Notes under the pieces: generated by a model
Seen by the model: the letters and a program-made list of their open reading frames with translations, nothing else
What the model was told of the DNA's origin: nothing
The model's database searches: none
Position numbers and translations under genes: made by a program
Source: Quercus robur
Lineage: Eukaryota > Streptophyta > Magnoliopsida > Fagales > Fagaceae
Direction: 5' to 3'
Assembly (NCBI RefSeq): GCF_932294415.1
Contig: NC_065536.1
Span: 49,600,354 to 49,664,353 of the forward strand
DNA: 64,000 nucleotides
Part shown: one piece after another, positions 14,069-26,399 of the stretch
Layout of the letters: each line of letters opens with the position of its first letter
Position numbering within the stretch: the stretch's first letter is position 1

Positions 14069-15625
14069 CCACCTATTATTTTAAGGTTTGTTGACCAGAT
14101 CCTTTTGTTGCAACATATGATTATGGGATTGACAAAAGCTTCTTTTACTTCTCATTGATGCCTAAGCTGGTCTTCTGAACACCTGACCTCAGCCACAATA
14201 ATAAAATAAAACCTAAACACCTGGCACAAATACTGGGGTTTGCCATTCTTTATTAAATTGTAAAAATGATTTATATGAACCAAGGATGCCTTGCATAAGT
14301 TGAAGCAATTATTACTTTCAATTAATCATTCTATATTAATTTAAAATCATGGTTGCCAATAGATGCAATGTAAAATTATCAGAGGATCTCTCTCTTTTGC
14401 AGGCAACATACCCAGTTACTTTTTTGTTCTCAAGAAGCTTGAAGTTCCCCACAGGAAGCGATGATGTTTTGAAGCAGTATAGATATTTCCCACATTTGTC
14501 TGAGTATAAGCCACGTACAATTTTTAGCAAAGGATCTCGAAGAGTATACTTGGAACTTTCCTTAGGGTGAGTGGATTGAAATGCATTTGTTATCCATTAA
14601 GTTATATTTATATGGATGACATTGTCATAGTTTACTATTGAAAGCCATAAATATTCATGATTTTCAATTTTTTTTTAATAAAATAGTATAGATCTTATTT
14701 TAAAAAAAATGGTTTATTACAATTCTGATGGGCTTGTTTTCTAAAAGACTATTCGTTTCTTATTTATTTTGCACAACTAGGCAGACCGCAGACATTTGTA
14801 TCCCTGGAATCTTGTTTCATTCATGTATAAATATATAGTTCTATGTACAGATGCTTGTCTACCCCATATTTGTATATTTGTTAGTCCAGAATTTACGATG
14901 TGATCTCTGATGCATTTAGAAGTCAACTCTTTTTGTTATGCATGACTGGTGTATGATTTATATGCACCCAAAAATATGGGAAGAATTGAAGCATAGAACA
15001 AAGTGTATACAATCAAAAACAAAACAAAAAAAATTTACACGGTTGAAACATATAAAATGAAACTAGTGGACAATGCATTATAAATTATGTTTTCAGTTGT
15101 AATGTTTAAACTTATGTGTTGTCTTTCTTTCAGTTCATTAGAGGAGATTTGGGTTACAGTCCTTAATATTACTGGTCCCTTATCCGGTTGGTCATTTGCA
15201 GATAATATTCTTCCAGGTATGAAAATTTTTTCCAACTCCACTTTGGTTTTGGCTTAAATTATTTCTCATTGTAGTAGAAAGTTTACCCTTGTGAAACTGG
15301 TACAGCTCCTGAAATAATTCGCGGTTGTCCACCTTCATATATATTGAGACTCAGTGGAACCAGCCACGAGAATTGGACCTTCTGGTTAGAGGTATAGTTT
15401 TGATCACTGTTAGCAGTTTCTTTTCGTCTTGATCTTTCTTGCAGCCATTGATAATCATGTTCAACTTTGTGATTTTTGCAGGCTAGCAGTTCTGAAAAAT
15501 TAAGGGTGCAAGTTTCTGTATTAGACCAAAATTTATTTGGTCCGGCAAAGAAGTTGAAAAGCCTTTTCCCTGACTGGGTGGATGTTACTGCTTATTCTAG
15601 CTTTATTTCCAATTATATCTTTTAG
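3674..15625 (+). CDS. Endoplasmic reticulum metallopeptidase 1-like M28 zinc exopeptidase
   Basis: Twenty-one exons join in frame to 873 codons plus stop: 3674-3889, 4129-4214, 4372-4473, 4909-5015, 5106-5206, 5788-5875, 6306-6394, 6601-6740, 6842-7004, 7125-7260, 7442-7538, 8962-9091, 9262-9321, 9418-9536, 11049-11173, 13178-13402, 13620-13780, 14403-14566, 15134-15216, 15306-15391 and 15482-15625. Every junction is GT-AG and the phases agree. Residues 14-35 form a membrane anchor. The luminal M28 domain shows zinc and catalytic candidates H153, D165, E199-E200 (FNGAEE), E226 and H300. Several hydrophobic segments follow from about residue 365 to 660, then a soluble C-terminal part. The length matches the plant family as I recall it. 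ERMP1 proteins are ER membrane aminopeptidase-like enzymes; the plant substrate is not known to me. Introns hold LINE, SINE and MITE sequence. All metal ligands are present and I see no stop or frameshift. Confidence 0.93.
6405..6434. repeat. (CT)n microsatellite
   Basis: About 15 perfect CT units lie just after the donor of the seventh peptidase exon. A (GA)n run at 8372-8392 lies in a later intron of the same gene. Confidence 0.9.
7750..8215. mobile_element. MITE-like insertion in a peptidase intron
   Basis: The left part reads AAGTACGGATAT and then GTGCCATACCCATGTTGGACAC. The right part, in reverse complement, reads GAAGCACGGACAT followed by GGCACGGGTACGACATGG. These imperfect inverted ends rich in CACGG and GTACCC motifs surround an AT-rich core. 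This is common for small hAT-like plant MITEs. I found no clear target duplication, so the limits are approximate. Confidence 0.45.
8560..8905 (+). mobile_element. 5'-truncated LINE (L1) 3' end
   Basis: Positions 8569-8787 encode a 72-residue frame matching the conserved tail of plant LINE reverse-transcriptase proteins. It has a Trp-rich block (MWTFWWEQNRHLFED) followed by LFTRSLFDRCHAWGF and a stop. The downstream sequence has a short 3' untranslated part with AATAAAA near 8878 and an A-rich end, as expected for an L1 3' terminus. The 5' part is missing. It sits in the intron between the eleventh and twelfth peptidase exons (7539-8961), in the same orientation as the gene. Confidence 0.7.
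9823..10514. mobile_element. Probable Tourist-like MITE in a peptidase intron
   Basis: The left end resembles GGGTTTGTTTGGTTGGAGGG. The right end in reverse complement is GGCTGCATTTGGTAAGGAGAG. Such G-rich ends with TTTGGT are usual for PIF/Harbinger-type MITEs. The interior is A-rich with no coding capacity. The target duplication is not clear, so exact ends are uncertain. Confidence 0.5.
10575..10700 (+). mobile_element. tRNA-derived SINE fragment
   Basis: A box-A-like stretch (ATGGCAAGTGCC, near 10601) and a box B (GGTTCGAGTCT, 10645-10655) are spaced as in a tRNA-type Pol III promoter. The tRNA body does not fold as a functional tRNA. It lies in a peptidase intron. Confidence 0.55.
11946..12060 (-). 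mobile_element. Au-like SINE fragment
   Basis: In reverse this reads a GAACCATGGCCAACCCCA-like block and ends in GGGTCATGGCTTGTTGTTAC. This resembles the 3' end of plant Au SINEs, which ends with a GACTAAGGC block followed by TTG repeats. A second copy in the opposite orientation lies at 55150-55227. It lies in the long peptidase intron 11174-13177. Confidence 0.55.
12505..12605 (-). mobile_element. tRNA-derived SINE with poly-G/C tract
   Basis: Read on the minus strand, it has a box A (TAGCTCAATTGG, 12587-12576) and a box B (GGTTCAAATCC, 12539-12529). A C run then appears as about 22 G on the plus strand at 12505-12526. Spacing fits a tRNA-type internal promoter, but the sequence lacks a proper tRNA fold. 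Its promoter points against the host gene. Confidence 0.6.
14000..14067. repeat. Compound microsatellite (TCTCCC)n-(AC)n
   Basis: TCTCCC repeats at about 14000-14031 run directly into about 17 AC units at 14033-14067, inside a peptidase intron. Confidence 0.9.
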
Positions 15626-16720
15626 CTCCACAACGGCAGGGTTTTTCGCAAGCCTGCCAATGCATTGGTTGGAAAATCAAATCCTGTATGAGATGGTTTA
15701 ATTAAAAATCAATAGGTTTCAAAATTCATCTGATTTTTTTTTTTTTTTTTTTTTTTTGTTTGGCTGAACACTTCATTCTTCTCCATCATGCCAATAGTAG
15801 GACCAAGACCAATGCCGTAAACCCTCACCAGCTCCCACGGATGTATTTTTTTTGTCACAGTATTTTGACTAGTTTTATGAGAAGATGGAACTATACTGAA
15901 GGGACAAATAATAATGTCAGTAGGTCTTGTATACCCATGACGGCAGCATTGCCAAGAAATTGCAACAAATGATTGATGTAGCAGATTCCCTAGTGAAAAT
16001 TGTTTTGATTCAGGAAAATTTGAAAGAAAAATTTACATTGATGTCATTTTATTATTTCTTTTCTTTTCCCCTCTTCTCGGGGGTAAAAGTCACTGGCATT
16101 TTTTAGATATGTAAATTGCGGGAAAATACCACTAATGTTTATTGATATAAGATTCTAGAGGATACTATTTCAATACGCCATTGAGCGCGCACCATTTAAG
16201 TTGATGCCTTGATTAGTTTTTTGGTTTATTTGTTTATATTTTTAGGTTATTTGTTTATATACAGTTTTTAAACCTAACTTTTTCTAAATCTAACTTCTGC
16301 ATACAATAATACTTCATCCAAATTTTAACAAAAACGTACCAGAAGAGTTGTCAACAATATTTTTACAATGTTTTTACAATAAATTATAGGTAATAAGTTA
16401 TTATTTTAGTTTGAATCCACAACTTAATTACTTTTTTGTGCGCACATAACAACCAATAACAACCTACTACTTAAGATTTGTTGTGAAAATGTTGTAAACA
16501 TGGCATTTCTTAAAATATATAGGATGAAATTTTGTAGCTCAAATTTTCAATTTCTAATTATTTTCACTGTCGTCTCTCTCTTTCACACCAAAACTCTCTT
16601 AGACCACTTAAAACTTGATCTCATGATCTAGTCTTTTAAGTTGACATATCCAGTCCCACAACACCAAGGCCGGTTCAAGCATACAAGCAAGGCAATGGCC
16701 CAAGGTCCCCACTTTTAACT
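15626..16720. other. Spacer after the peptidase gene
   Basis: This contains the peptidase 3' untranslated region, a T run near 15738-15757 and AT-rich sequence. I see no gene. Short reading frames here are chance. Confidence 0.5.
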
Positions 16721-16724
16721 AAGG

Positions 16725-17180
16725 ACAAATTACACTTTGCCCATATGTGGTTTTGCCAAAACACTTTGCTTGCTTGAGGTTTAAAAATTGGCACTTTACC
16801 TATCAGTGGTTTCGTCTGTTAGGGATCCGTAGCCTACCAATCCACTTGCCGTTACTCTAACACCTATTAAATGAAAAACATAATACAAACTAAATCAAAC
16901 ACTAGAACCTATTCAAAACAAACATGAGAGGCCACTCTTTCACTCTCTCTTCAATTGAGCCACTCCATCAAGATCATTTACTGGAATTTCTTGATAGATT
17001 TTGAGGAATTCCTTCTGGAGTTAATTCTAGGTACGTTCTTTAACCTAAGGTTTTTAATTTTTTTTTTTTTTTTTTTTAAATTAGATGACGTTAATGTTAC
17101 TTTTGTGCGTTTGTCAATGTATGTGCATATTCTGGTAGGAAATGTTAGAAATTTTCAGCAATAGCTTATAAATTTATATA
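16725..17180 (+). mobile_element. Likely left terminal region of the Mutator-like element
   Basis: The stretch ACAAATTACACTTTGCCC at about 16729-16746, then TATGTGGTTTTGCC, resembles the ends of many plant Mutator-like elements. It lies about 650 bp before the transposase start. No matching right end was found, so the assignment rests on resemblance and position. Confidence 0.4.
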
Positions 17181-18268
17181 TTGGTTAATGAGCTAAAAGT
17201 TGCTAATTGTTTGGTCTTTTTCTGTGTGGTGTTCTATGTGGACCCTAAAAATCTTTTTGGTCTAAGAAAAACATGTGTACATGTGGGCTATGTGGTCCAT
17301 TTCCATGTGGTTGTCTCCCAAAAGCAAAACAAACACTTTTGTCTATTAACACTTTTGAAATTTAAGCAATTATTTATATGCAGATGGCTGATTTGAATTT
17401 CATTGTTGAGATTAATTATGGTGGCACCTTTGTGTGGAACCAAAACCTAGAATATGTAGTTGGCAACATAGCTACAATTGAAGATGTTGACCTTAATAGG
17501 CTTAGTTTTTGTGAAATACAAGATATGTGTGAGAAGTTTGGGGCACCTACTACAAGTACATATCATTATATAATTCCTAGAGGTAAATTGGAGCAAGGCT
17601 TGAGACTAATAACTGGAGATGATGAGGTGTTGTATACGTGTGAAATTCATGTTGCATGGCTAATAGATAGGATAGTATTATATGTGGAAGGTAGTGAGAA
17701 GCCACTTGTTGTTGAAATACTTGGACAGAATGTAAAAGGTATTGAGGAAAGGGTGGTAGAAGGTGATAATTTAGATTATGATGATGATGCTAATGTGAGT
17801 GAAGTAGATGAAGAAGTACATGTGGATGGTGAAGGAGATAAAGTGCTAGCAGCAAAGCAAAATGAAGGTTCGGAATTTGATTGGTTAGAGGAAGGGTTTG
17901 AGGGGCTAGATTTTGATGATGATGTATTTGGGAATATGGATGCTAGGCCATCTACACATAATGGAGCTGAGGGGAATGGACTTAGGGAAACTATAGCCCC
18001 ACAAAGGAGTATTGCAGTAGCTACTGATGCCCCCACATAATAGTAATGCAGTAGGTAATGATGCCCCATAGATGAATAATGCAAGAGAAAATACTAGTGT
18101 GGAAGTCAATGATTGGCTTGAACCACCTGTTGAGGATGACATGGGAAGTTTGGTAGGGTTTAATGACGATGAGCTAGTAGCTGCTGCTTCAACAAAGCTA
18201 GCATTTAATATTCAAACTGATATGAGAAAACCAAAGCTAAGGAAGGGAATGAAGTTTCTTAACTCTAA

Positions 18269-19272
18269 GGCTTCGTTTGGGAGTTCATAAGGGAATGGAA
18301 TAGAATGAAATAAAATGGAATGGAATTAAAAAAATCTTGATTGGATGTTTCAAAATAAAAGAATGGAAATGAATGAAATGTAAGTAACATTGTTTGGAAG
18401 TGACATTGGAAGAAGTAGAATGGAATTATTTTATAATAACATTACTATTATATCCCTCATTTTAAAGAACATAAAAAATTATTCTAGTTTAGGGGAAAAA
18501 AAATTGTAGCTAAAAATCAAGTTATGTATATTTCTATGTTGTAAAGCAATTCACGCATCACATATTTATTGTCAACAAAATAAACATTATCTAAAAATGG
18601 AAACAAATATCTTTTAAAAAAACTCTTGTAATGAGTCTTATCAAAACAAAACAAAATAACAAAATAAAGCAAATCTAAATTTGGCCAAGAAATCCCACAC
18701 TTTTTAATTTTTAGGTTTAGACATCAGTGTCAATAGGACACATTTGCGTGGCTTGGAATTGAAAGACTAGCAGACAAAGAAAGACTTATTAAAAGACTAG
18801 CAGACAAGAAAAGAAAAAGAAAGACTTGTAGTCAATATAAAAACTCACAGAATATTTGATGAATCAACGAGAACAATAGCAGCTGTGAAGAGAACGACAG
18901 TAGCAACATAAGCAGTAGAGTGCAAGAATGATAGCTATGTTTTTTCTTACGACTGGTTGAGAAAAAAAGTTGCCGTGATGTGTAAAAAAGGGTTGAGATT
19001 AAAGGGGTATTTTAGGATTTTTAACAAAATTTTCATTAAACCTAAATCCATTCCCTCCTATTCCTCCTAATTTTGGAGGGAACAAAAATTTGAGGTTTTA
19101 AGAGAAGAGGGAGGAATGAGTATTCCCTTCTAACCATTCCATTCTCTCCCACTTAAACTCCCAAACAAGGGAATGGACTTTCCATTCCCTCCGCTAAAAC
19201 TCCCAAACAAGGGGAGGGAAGAATATTCTAAAAATATTTTTTTCATTCCATTCTTTCCTCCCAAACGAAGGC
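18269..19272. mobile_element. Tourist-type (PIF/Harbinger) MITE, TAA duplication
   Basis: The ends are GGCTTCGTTTGGGAG and the reverse complement of GCCTTCGTTTGGGAG (14 of 15 match). They are flanked by TAA at 18266-18268 and 19273-19275. Removing the element with one TAA restores the Mutator reading frame exactly, which fixes the boundaries. The 1004-bp interior has no coding capacity. It carries extra CCATTCC and CTCCCAAAC repeats near both ends. Confidence 0.9.
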
Positions 19273-20923
19273 TAAGGTGTTTATGGAGGTTTTAAGAGAA
19301 TATGTTATAAAGAAACTTGTGGATATCTGGTTCAAATTGAATAAGAAGAACAAGATATTTGTCTATTACAAGAATGAGCATGGATGGAGGAGTTATGCAT
19401 CTACAGTCAATGGAGAGTTGACCTTCCAGATAAAGACAGTTCATCCTGAGTGCACCTACCCTAGAACCTTCCAACATAGCCAAGTGACATCAGTTTATGT
19501 TGCTAAGAAGTACATGAAAAATTTTAGCAAGAACCTTAATTAGACTACAACTGGTGTGCGACATCATGTGAGGTAACACTTCTATTGACATAAATGTGAG
19601 TCAGGTGTATAGGTCTAAGAGAAAAGCCATTGATTTGATTACTAAGAATGAGTAGCTACAATTTGGGAAGCTGAGAGACTATGCAGAGATGATAAGGTTG
19701 AATGATGCGGGAAGTAAGGTTATTTTACAAACTGAAATGGAGGATGAAAATTCCCAACCAAAATTTTGGAGGATGTATATAAGGTATAATGCACAGAAGG
19801 TTGGATTCTTAGGAGGTTGTAGACCAATCATAGGATTGGATTGTTGCCACCTAAAAGGAAGATTTGGTGGGCAAATTTTGTCTGCCATAGCTAAGGATGA
19901 AAATGATAATATTTTTCCAATTGCACTTGTTGTTGTTGAACAAGAGAACAAGGACTCTCGAGTTTGGTTCCTTCAACAATTTTTAGATGACAATGGGATT
20001 CCAAAGCAACTAATTCTGGTCTTTATCAGTGATGGGTAGAAGGTATAAACTTCGTATGTTCATATTACTAATACATGCATGTGTTTAGCTTAAACCTACA
20101 TGTGTTTTGATTATTCATATTACTAATATTGTTTTCTATTGAATTCTATGTGAAACAGGGACTTGTTCTTGCAATTAAGATATTGTTTCCAACTGTGGAG
20201 CATAGGTACTGTGTGAAGCATATTTATAATAACTTCAAAGTTAACCACAAGGGGTTGGAGTTGAAGGATGCATTACAGAGATGTGCTGGAGCCAAAACTA
20301 TTAGAGAGTTTTAGAGGAAAATGCAGCAATTGAAGGATCTAGAACCAAGGCTTAGCAGTTTCTTGCTGATATTAACCCTACACAATGGTCTAAGTCTTAT
20401 TTTACTAGTAGGGCTTTAACTGACTGTTTAGCTAATAATTTGAGTGAATCCTTCAATTCCATGATTTTTCCTACTAGGGACAAGTCCATCTTAGCAATGT
20501 TAGAGTGGATTAGAATTAGGTTAATGATCAAACTCTATACAAAGAGAAAAGGTATAGAGAAGTATGCTAGGAAAGTGTGTCCAAATATTCATGATAGCTT
20601 AGAGAAGTTAAAACAAGATTGTGTACCTTTTTGTGCTACTCCATCTGATAGGTTCATGTATGTAGTTGATAATGACCGTGAAATGTATGTGGTTGATTTG
20701 TCAAATAGGACATGCAGTTGTAGGATATGGGATTTAACAGGAATACCTTGCAAACATAGTATTGCTGCTATTTTTAAGAACCTAGAGAAAGTGGAGGACT
20801 ATGTACATCCTTGCTACCTAAGGGAAACATATCTTCAAACTTACCAGGAGATATGCAACCAATTTCTAGCCAATCAAAATGGGTTCAGATTGGACAACTT
20901 GCTCTTCTTGCCCCTCATGTTTA

Positions 20924-20967
20924 CAAGCCACTTGGTAGAGCTCCTGAGCTAACAAGCCACTTGGTAG
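20924..20967. repeat. Short local duplication next to the hAT MITE
   Basis: ACAAGCCACTTGGTAG occurs at about 20923-20938 and again at 20952-20967, a 29-bp period in the Mutator coding tail. The second copy supplies the target site of the hAT MITE. Confidence 0.7.
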
Positions 20968-21437
20968 CATTGTTATTAATACTGTTTCGGACCCCGTTTC
21001 GGTTTGTCCAGTGGAATGGAATATTTCGGTACCGGCCGATTTTGGCGTACCGTTTCAGGGTGTTTCGGGGTTCTTAAAAAATAATTTATATATATTCCTG
21101 TAGAACATAAAATTGTCAATTCTAATAAATAAATAACTAAATATCAAATAATACAAGATTTACTCCTCCTTCTCATCATCATCCATGAGAGAAGGATCAA
21201 ATTCATCATCAAAAGAACTCCCAAATATAACCTTTTTTTTTTTTTTTTAATAACAAGCCAAATCCAATACCGGCCGAAATTTACATCTCGGCCGAAATTG
21301 GCCGGAATTTTCCGGAATGACCGGAATGGACCGAAACGGCTTGAAATTTGACCTGAGGTGGAACGTGGGGTATTCCGGTACCAGTTTGCATACCGGTACG
21401 AAAAATCGGCCGGAACGGAACGGAATCAATAACAATG
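20968..21437. mobile_element. hAT-type MITE, 8-bp duplication
   Basis: The ends are CATTGTTATTAAT and, in reverse complement, CATTGTTATTGAT. Both are followed by C/G-rich CCGTTTCGG- or CCGTTCCGG-like subterminal repeats. The flanks are a perfect 8-bp direct repeat CTTGGTAG at 20960-20967 and 21438-21445. An 8-bp duplication and short inverted ends point to the hAT group. The interior of 470 bp is non-coding and rich in GGTACCGG motifs. Confidence 0.85.
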
Positions 21438-23289
21438 CTTGGTAGAGCTCCTAAGCTAAGGAAAAAAGCCCCTGATGTACCAAGGAACCCATATAGAATT
21501 TCTAGACTGAACAAGACTATCAAATGTGGGAAGTGTCATAAATAATGGCACAATTCAAGAGATAACAAAGCTGTCATTGTTGTTGAAACTGCATGGCAAA
21601 GGAGATAAAGGCTTTAAAAGGATAAAGCTATAAGTATTTTTAGACTTCAACCCTAGTCACTTGGCATCTTGCTTCACATATCCATCAATATTTTTGTAAC
21701 TTGTGATGCTATTGTATCGGCACAGGGAGGTAATTCTGCAAGTAGGACCAAGAAAAATGCTCCTAAAGCAAGGCCTCAGCCTACAACTCAACTTGCATCC
21801 CAAATTGCATATCAACCTTTTGCTGAAACCTCTAGATCTTAGCCTTCGTCCTCACAACCAGCTAATAAAGTTTCAACTCCATAAGCTACAACTAGGGCCC
21901 ATTGGTACTCTTCATCTACCCAAATAAACTTTCGTTTTCCTAGAAAGACATGGGATTCTAGACCATCATTAAGGGTGTACACGGTTCGGTTCATTCAGTT
22001 TTGGAAAGGTTTTTTGCACCACACCTATAGGGTGAGATTTCACCCTATGCTTAACCGCACCTCACTTTTGGAAGATAAAAACCAGTCTACACAAGGTGTG
22101 GTTAATCTTAGCGGTTCGGTGTGGTTCGTTCGGTTATATGGGTTGGATTTTTAAAAATTCCTATTCTAAGCTTTAGGTTTTTAGGTCTTTAAATAATAGC
22201 ATTTTGAGCCCACTATGACTTCTTTTTAACTAAGCCTTTTTTTATCAAGTTTCAACCACAAGAAGACAACTCCAAACCTATCACCAGACTCAACATTCCA
22301 AATCAAATACACAATTATAGAGTATCAAGTCTCAACTATAATACAACTTAAATTCAACCTGTCAAATTAAACATGTATTTATTAAATATATCAACACATT
22401 AATAAATCTAAACCTGTCACAACATTTCAAATCAAACACACAATTATAAAGTATCAAGTCTCAACCATAACAAGAGAATTCCAACATGGTAGCAACATTA
22501 ACATTAATTTTTCTATCATAGTAATCACATCAAATATAAGCAGTAGCACAGCCCCAAGGAGGAGGAGTAGTACAACACTACAAAATAGTCAAGTAGTGCT
22601 TGAGAAGCACTATACAAATATACATAATGGATGTTGGACCAGAATATACAATTGATACACTACACAACTACATATTTTTCACAAAACATGGAGGCAGTCT
22701 AGTCTACTAAGACTAATAGTGTGTTTGTTCAGTGCTTGTGTTGTTATGTGTGCATCCAGTAAACAAAAATAAAGTAGAGAGCAACAAAGAAGCATCAAGC
22801 CAGCGACCACCAACCAGCAGTAGCCCAAGCACCCAAACACTCCTAATTTGGTCATCTCCATGATTAAGTCAGCAATTCAACCACAAAAAATTTCTGCAAT
22901 CAGCCAGCCAACAACTCCAACTCCAAATCATCATATACAAAAAACTCCATCCCTACAATGTCAATCCCCAAAAAATAATGATAAGTAGAAAGTAGAAAGT
23001 AGTACATGACAATTAACAACATTGCAAACAGTAGCCAACAAACATAAGCAAATTACATAAAAATTTTAAGTTACCTTAGGTAGCTAAGTCCAAAAAACAA
23101 CCCCACCCTCTAAATCAGTCTAAAACAGAATCTGTACCCATAGTGGGTTTTGGTGCAAGCTCTAAAAGGGGGGGGGGGAACAAATTGTATATAAATAATA
23201 ACTCACAAATAAATAAATAACAAAAAAATACAAGAGAATTTATAAATAACAAAAACAGAAAAAAAAAATTAGAAAAGAACATAAACACA

Positions 23290-25450
23290 TTACCCGATTC
23301 AAGTTCATAGTTTTCCACTTCATCCATTGCCTCTCGTAGGTTAATTGGTTCAGTTGAATCTTTAGACCTCAACCAATTTTGTGTACAAATCAAAGCTTCA
23401 AAGTATTGGGAGACAATGAGCTACGGAAGGATCCAAGACATGACCCCTTGTGCTAAATGCAGATTCTGATGCAACGATAGAGACATGAATTGCCAAAACA
23501 TCACAGGCAACTTAAGAAAGGATCCTATATCTTGAAGACTTCCCCTCCACCAATCAAGAATATCAAAGCCTTCCGTCTCCGGATCTACACTGGCTTCTAA
23601 CAAGTATCAGTCCAATTCAGATTTGCATTCAACACTATCCTCATCTGCTAAGTGCTATTTGTAAATGTTATTATACCTCTTTATCCTCTCTTTTTCACTA
23701 CCAAAGCCATTTAGCATGGAGGACATGGCAACAACATCACTACTACCAAACTCACTAGTCCCATTAGCATTAGCACTAGCACCACATGGGGTCCCCATTG
23801 CTCCACTATAGTGCTTGTACAATCTATTCAAAGCTTCCCTAACTCTCAATCCTAACTCATCAGCCTTCTCCTTATCATACCATTGCTTAAACCAAAACTT
23901 CACATATTTCAATTTATATCTAGGATCAACCACAACAGCCATAAACAACATCAGATTTATCCTATCAACACTTCCCCAATACTTATCATACTTCAATTTC
24001 ATTCTTTGTGTCATACCCTTTAACAAAGGATCACCCCTACCATTACACAATTGATTTAACTGGTCTTGAAGACTAACAAACTCATGGAAATACACATTAG
24101 TAGTCACAAACAAAGAACCAGAAAATCTTAAAGTTGCCTCATAGAACATACCAAGAAACTTTGTAAAAAGTCTTACATTTTCCCAATCTAAAAACCGAGG
24201 GGGACCACTAGATGGATCCTCAAAATAACGAAGGAAATGCCCATCATCTTCCTCTATCCTTTCAAATGCAGCCACAAACTTTAGTACACTTTCTAACATC
24301 AAGTATGTTGAATTCCACCTAGTAGACACATCAAGGCACAACAAACTTTTGCTTTGAATTTTTCTTTTTCAACACATGCCTTAAACTTCTCAAATCTATT
24401 AGGAGAGGATTTCACATACATCACTACATTACGAACCTTAACAATTAACTCATTAAGGTCCTTTGGCCCATCTTGCACAATTAAATTCAAAATATGGGCA
24501 CAACAACGCATATGAAAGAACTCACAACCCAAAAGACTACCCACCCTATCCTTTGTTTTCCTCCTAAGATATTCTATGGCCACATCATTTGAACTTGCAT
24601 TATCAATAGTAATTGTAAAAATATTATCAATCCCCCATTGAAGAAAACAAGACTCAACCACCCTACTAATGGTCTCACCCTTATGATCAAGTACTAGGCA
24701 GAAATTCAAAATCTTTTTATGATAAACCCAATCAACATCAATATAATGTGCAGTCAAACAAAGGTAATTAAGGTTTTGGATTGAAGTCCAAGTATCAGTT
24801 GTCAAACACACCCTTTGACCAGCCATTAAAACCTTTCTCAAACTCTCCTTCTCCCTAATGTAAACTCTAAGACAATCTCTTGCAATAGTAACCCGAGAGG
24901 GAACTTTAAACCTAGGCTCTACCTCTGCCATAAAATCAATGAACCCACCATGCTCAACAAACCTAAAAGGTAGTTCATCAACAATTATCATCCTTGTCAA
25001 GGCCATCCTTAGTCTTTCCACCCTAAGCTTCCTTAACACCAACTCATTACCACCCTCTCCCTCCCCTTTTTTTTTTTTTTTTACTTTGGTAACTCAAAGT
25101 GGTTTGGCCTTTATCACGCCTATAGGGGTACTTCTTACAACCAGATTTTATATGAGACCACATGGGAGAGGTTCCATTTCTTTTTGGGTGACAATTATAA
25201 CTCTTTTTACAATAACTGCACTGGGACTTAGGGTAAAGGGGTCACATCCCTCTATTTTAGAGAAATGGTCCCATATCTTAGAAGGCTCTTTACCATCATT
25301 AATAGTAGCTTGTTGAGTTTCTATTTGTGTTTGAGGGGGTGCAACACCTGATGGTGGAATGGGAGATTGTGTATTTGGTTGATTAGCCTCAACACATGAA
25401 CTAGGAGTAGACTTAGTAGAGGGGGTGGAAGAAGAAGCACAAGCAGCCAT
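23290..25450 (-). pseudogene. hAT transposase, BED-finger type, frameshifted
   Basis: Read leftwards from a Met at 25450, there is a Ser/Thr/Pro-rich N-terminus. A BED zinc-finger start follows (IWDHFSKIEG), with its second half in another frame. The RNase H-like core lies at 25042-24299 with first acidic residue motif CLTTDTWTS and a CAHILNL motif. The insertion domain with STRWNSTY runs 24344-23655. The C-terminal dimerisation region at 23600-23290 is recognisable but split by another frameshift (ILDWW block). The pattern matches RICESLEEPER/DAYSLEEPER-like hAT proteins and autonomous hAT transposases. At least three frameshifts and the debris setting mean it is inactive. Confidence 0.85.
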
Positions 25451-25663
25451 GATCTAATTACATCAATATAAATAACAATCACATATACATAGTAATTAAG
25501 GAATCAACAACAAATAAATTATGCAAGCAACCTTTAACTTAAACACGTAGTCATACACTAATTTCAATAAAATACTAGTAAACAAAAACTATACAAGTAG
25601 CTTTCTCAGTGCTAAAATCACAACATATTAGCATAATATAATAAACTAAAATCACAACAGATA

Positions 25664-25868
25664 AATTTACAATCTTTGAACCCTAAAAACAAAATCAAAC
25701 AACAAACAACATGAGTGAAACTTTAAAAGAAATATTATATATATATATATATATATAACTAAAATCACAACAGTATGATTAATCAACAGGATGATCAAAA
25801 AATAAATTTACAATCTTTGAACCCTAGAAACAAAACCAAACAGCAAACAACATGAGTGAACCTTTAAA
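25664..25868. repeat. Direct duplication with (AT)n between copies
   Basis: A block of about 65 bp, containing TTTACAATCTTTGAACCCTA and ACAACATGAGTGAA, occurs at 25667-25730 and again at 25804-25868. An AT microsatellite lies between them at 25736-25757. It lies upstream of the hAT transposase. Confidence 0.75.
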
Positions 25869-26399
25869 AAAAAACACTAAAACTAAAAGCAAAATCAAAC
25901 ACAAACATGAAAGTTTGACACAACATTTACATGGTGAACTGAAAATAAAATAAAAAATAATCCTTAAAAGAAAATCAAACAAAAAAGAAAAAAAAATAAA
26001 AAATTATGAACTCAAAACAAATATAAATAGTATGAGAAAATACCCAGGAACTGTTTAAGCCTTTGAGATTTATTCCTTTACTAGGCTAAAGCTGAATCTT
26101 TTAAATTACCCTTGAAATTACAAGAAAATAACCAAAAATAAATAAATTAGAATCAACAAGAAACATTTAGTGACCATAAAATAAAACTAAAACAAAGTAG
26201 GGGTTAGGGTTACCAAAGACAAAACTACATAGTGGCAGAGCCACAGTGGAGAACGGAGATGAAAAGGAGATTAACTATCTTAGGTATTAGGAATTTTATG
26301 AGACCTTGAGAGGAAAGTCTTTCTTTGTGAGAAAGTGAGACTGAGAATCAGAGATGAGTATTGAGAAAGAGACTGAGAGCTTGTGTTCCTAAATAGGGG

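Larger units (their letters stand above)
17378..21970 (+). pseudogene. Mutator-like (MuDR) transposase, broken by stops and MITEs
   Basis: The N-terminal part (17378-18268) is an MuDR-type domain with an acidic linker. A Tourist-type MITE interrupts it at 18269-19272, after which the DNA-binding region resumes at 19276. The catalytic core starts at 19689. Its first Asp lies in GLDCCHLKG, the second in ISDG near 20034, and the Glu in LSESFN near 20440. A stop codon follows the second Asp, and an intron-like gap lies at about 20044-20158. The SWIM zinc finger (CSC, then CKH) lies near 20713-20757. A hAT-type MITE lies at 20968-21437. A zinc-knuckle remnant (KCGKCHK, stop, WHN) sits near 21520. 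A Ser/Pro/Gln-rich tail runs to about 21970. The tail seems to resume at 27719 after a hAT insertion. MULE transposases cut and paste DNA; this copy cannot be functional. Confidence 0.88.

Noticed and set aside
17776-18142. Ser-rich minus-strand frames
   Set aside because: They are antisense shadows of the acidic linker of the Mutator transposase.
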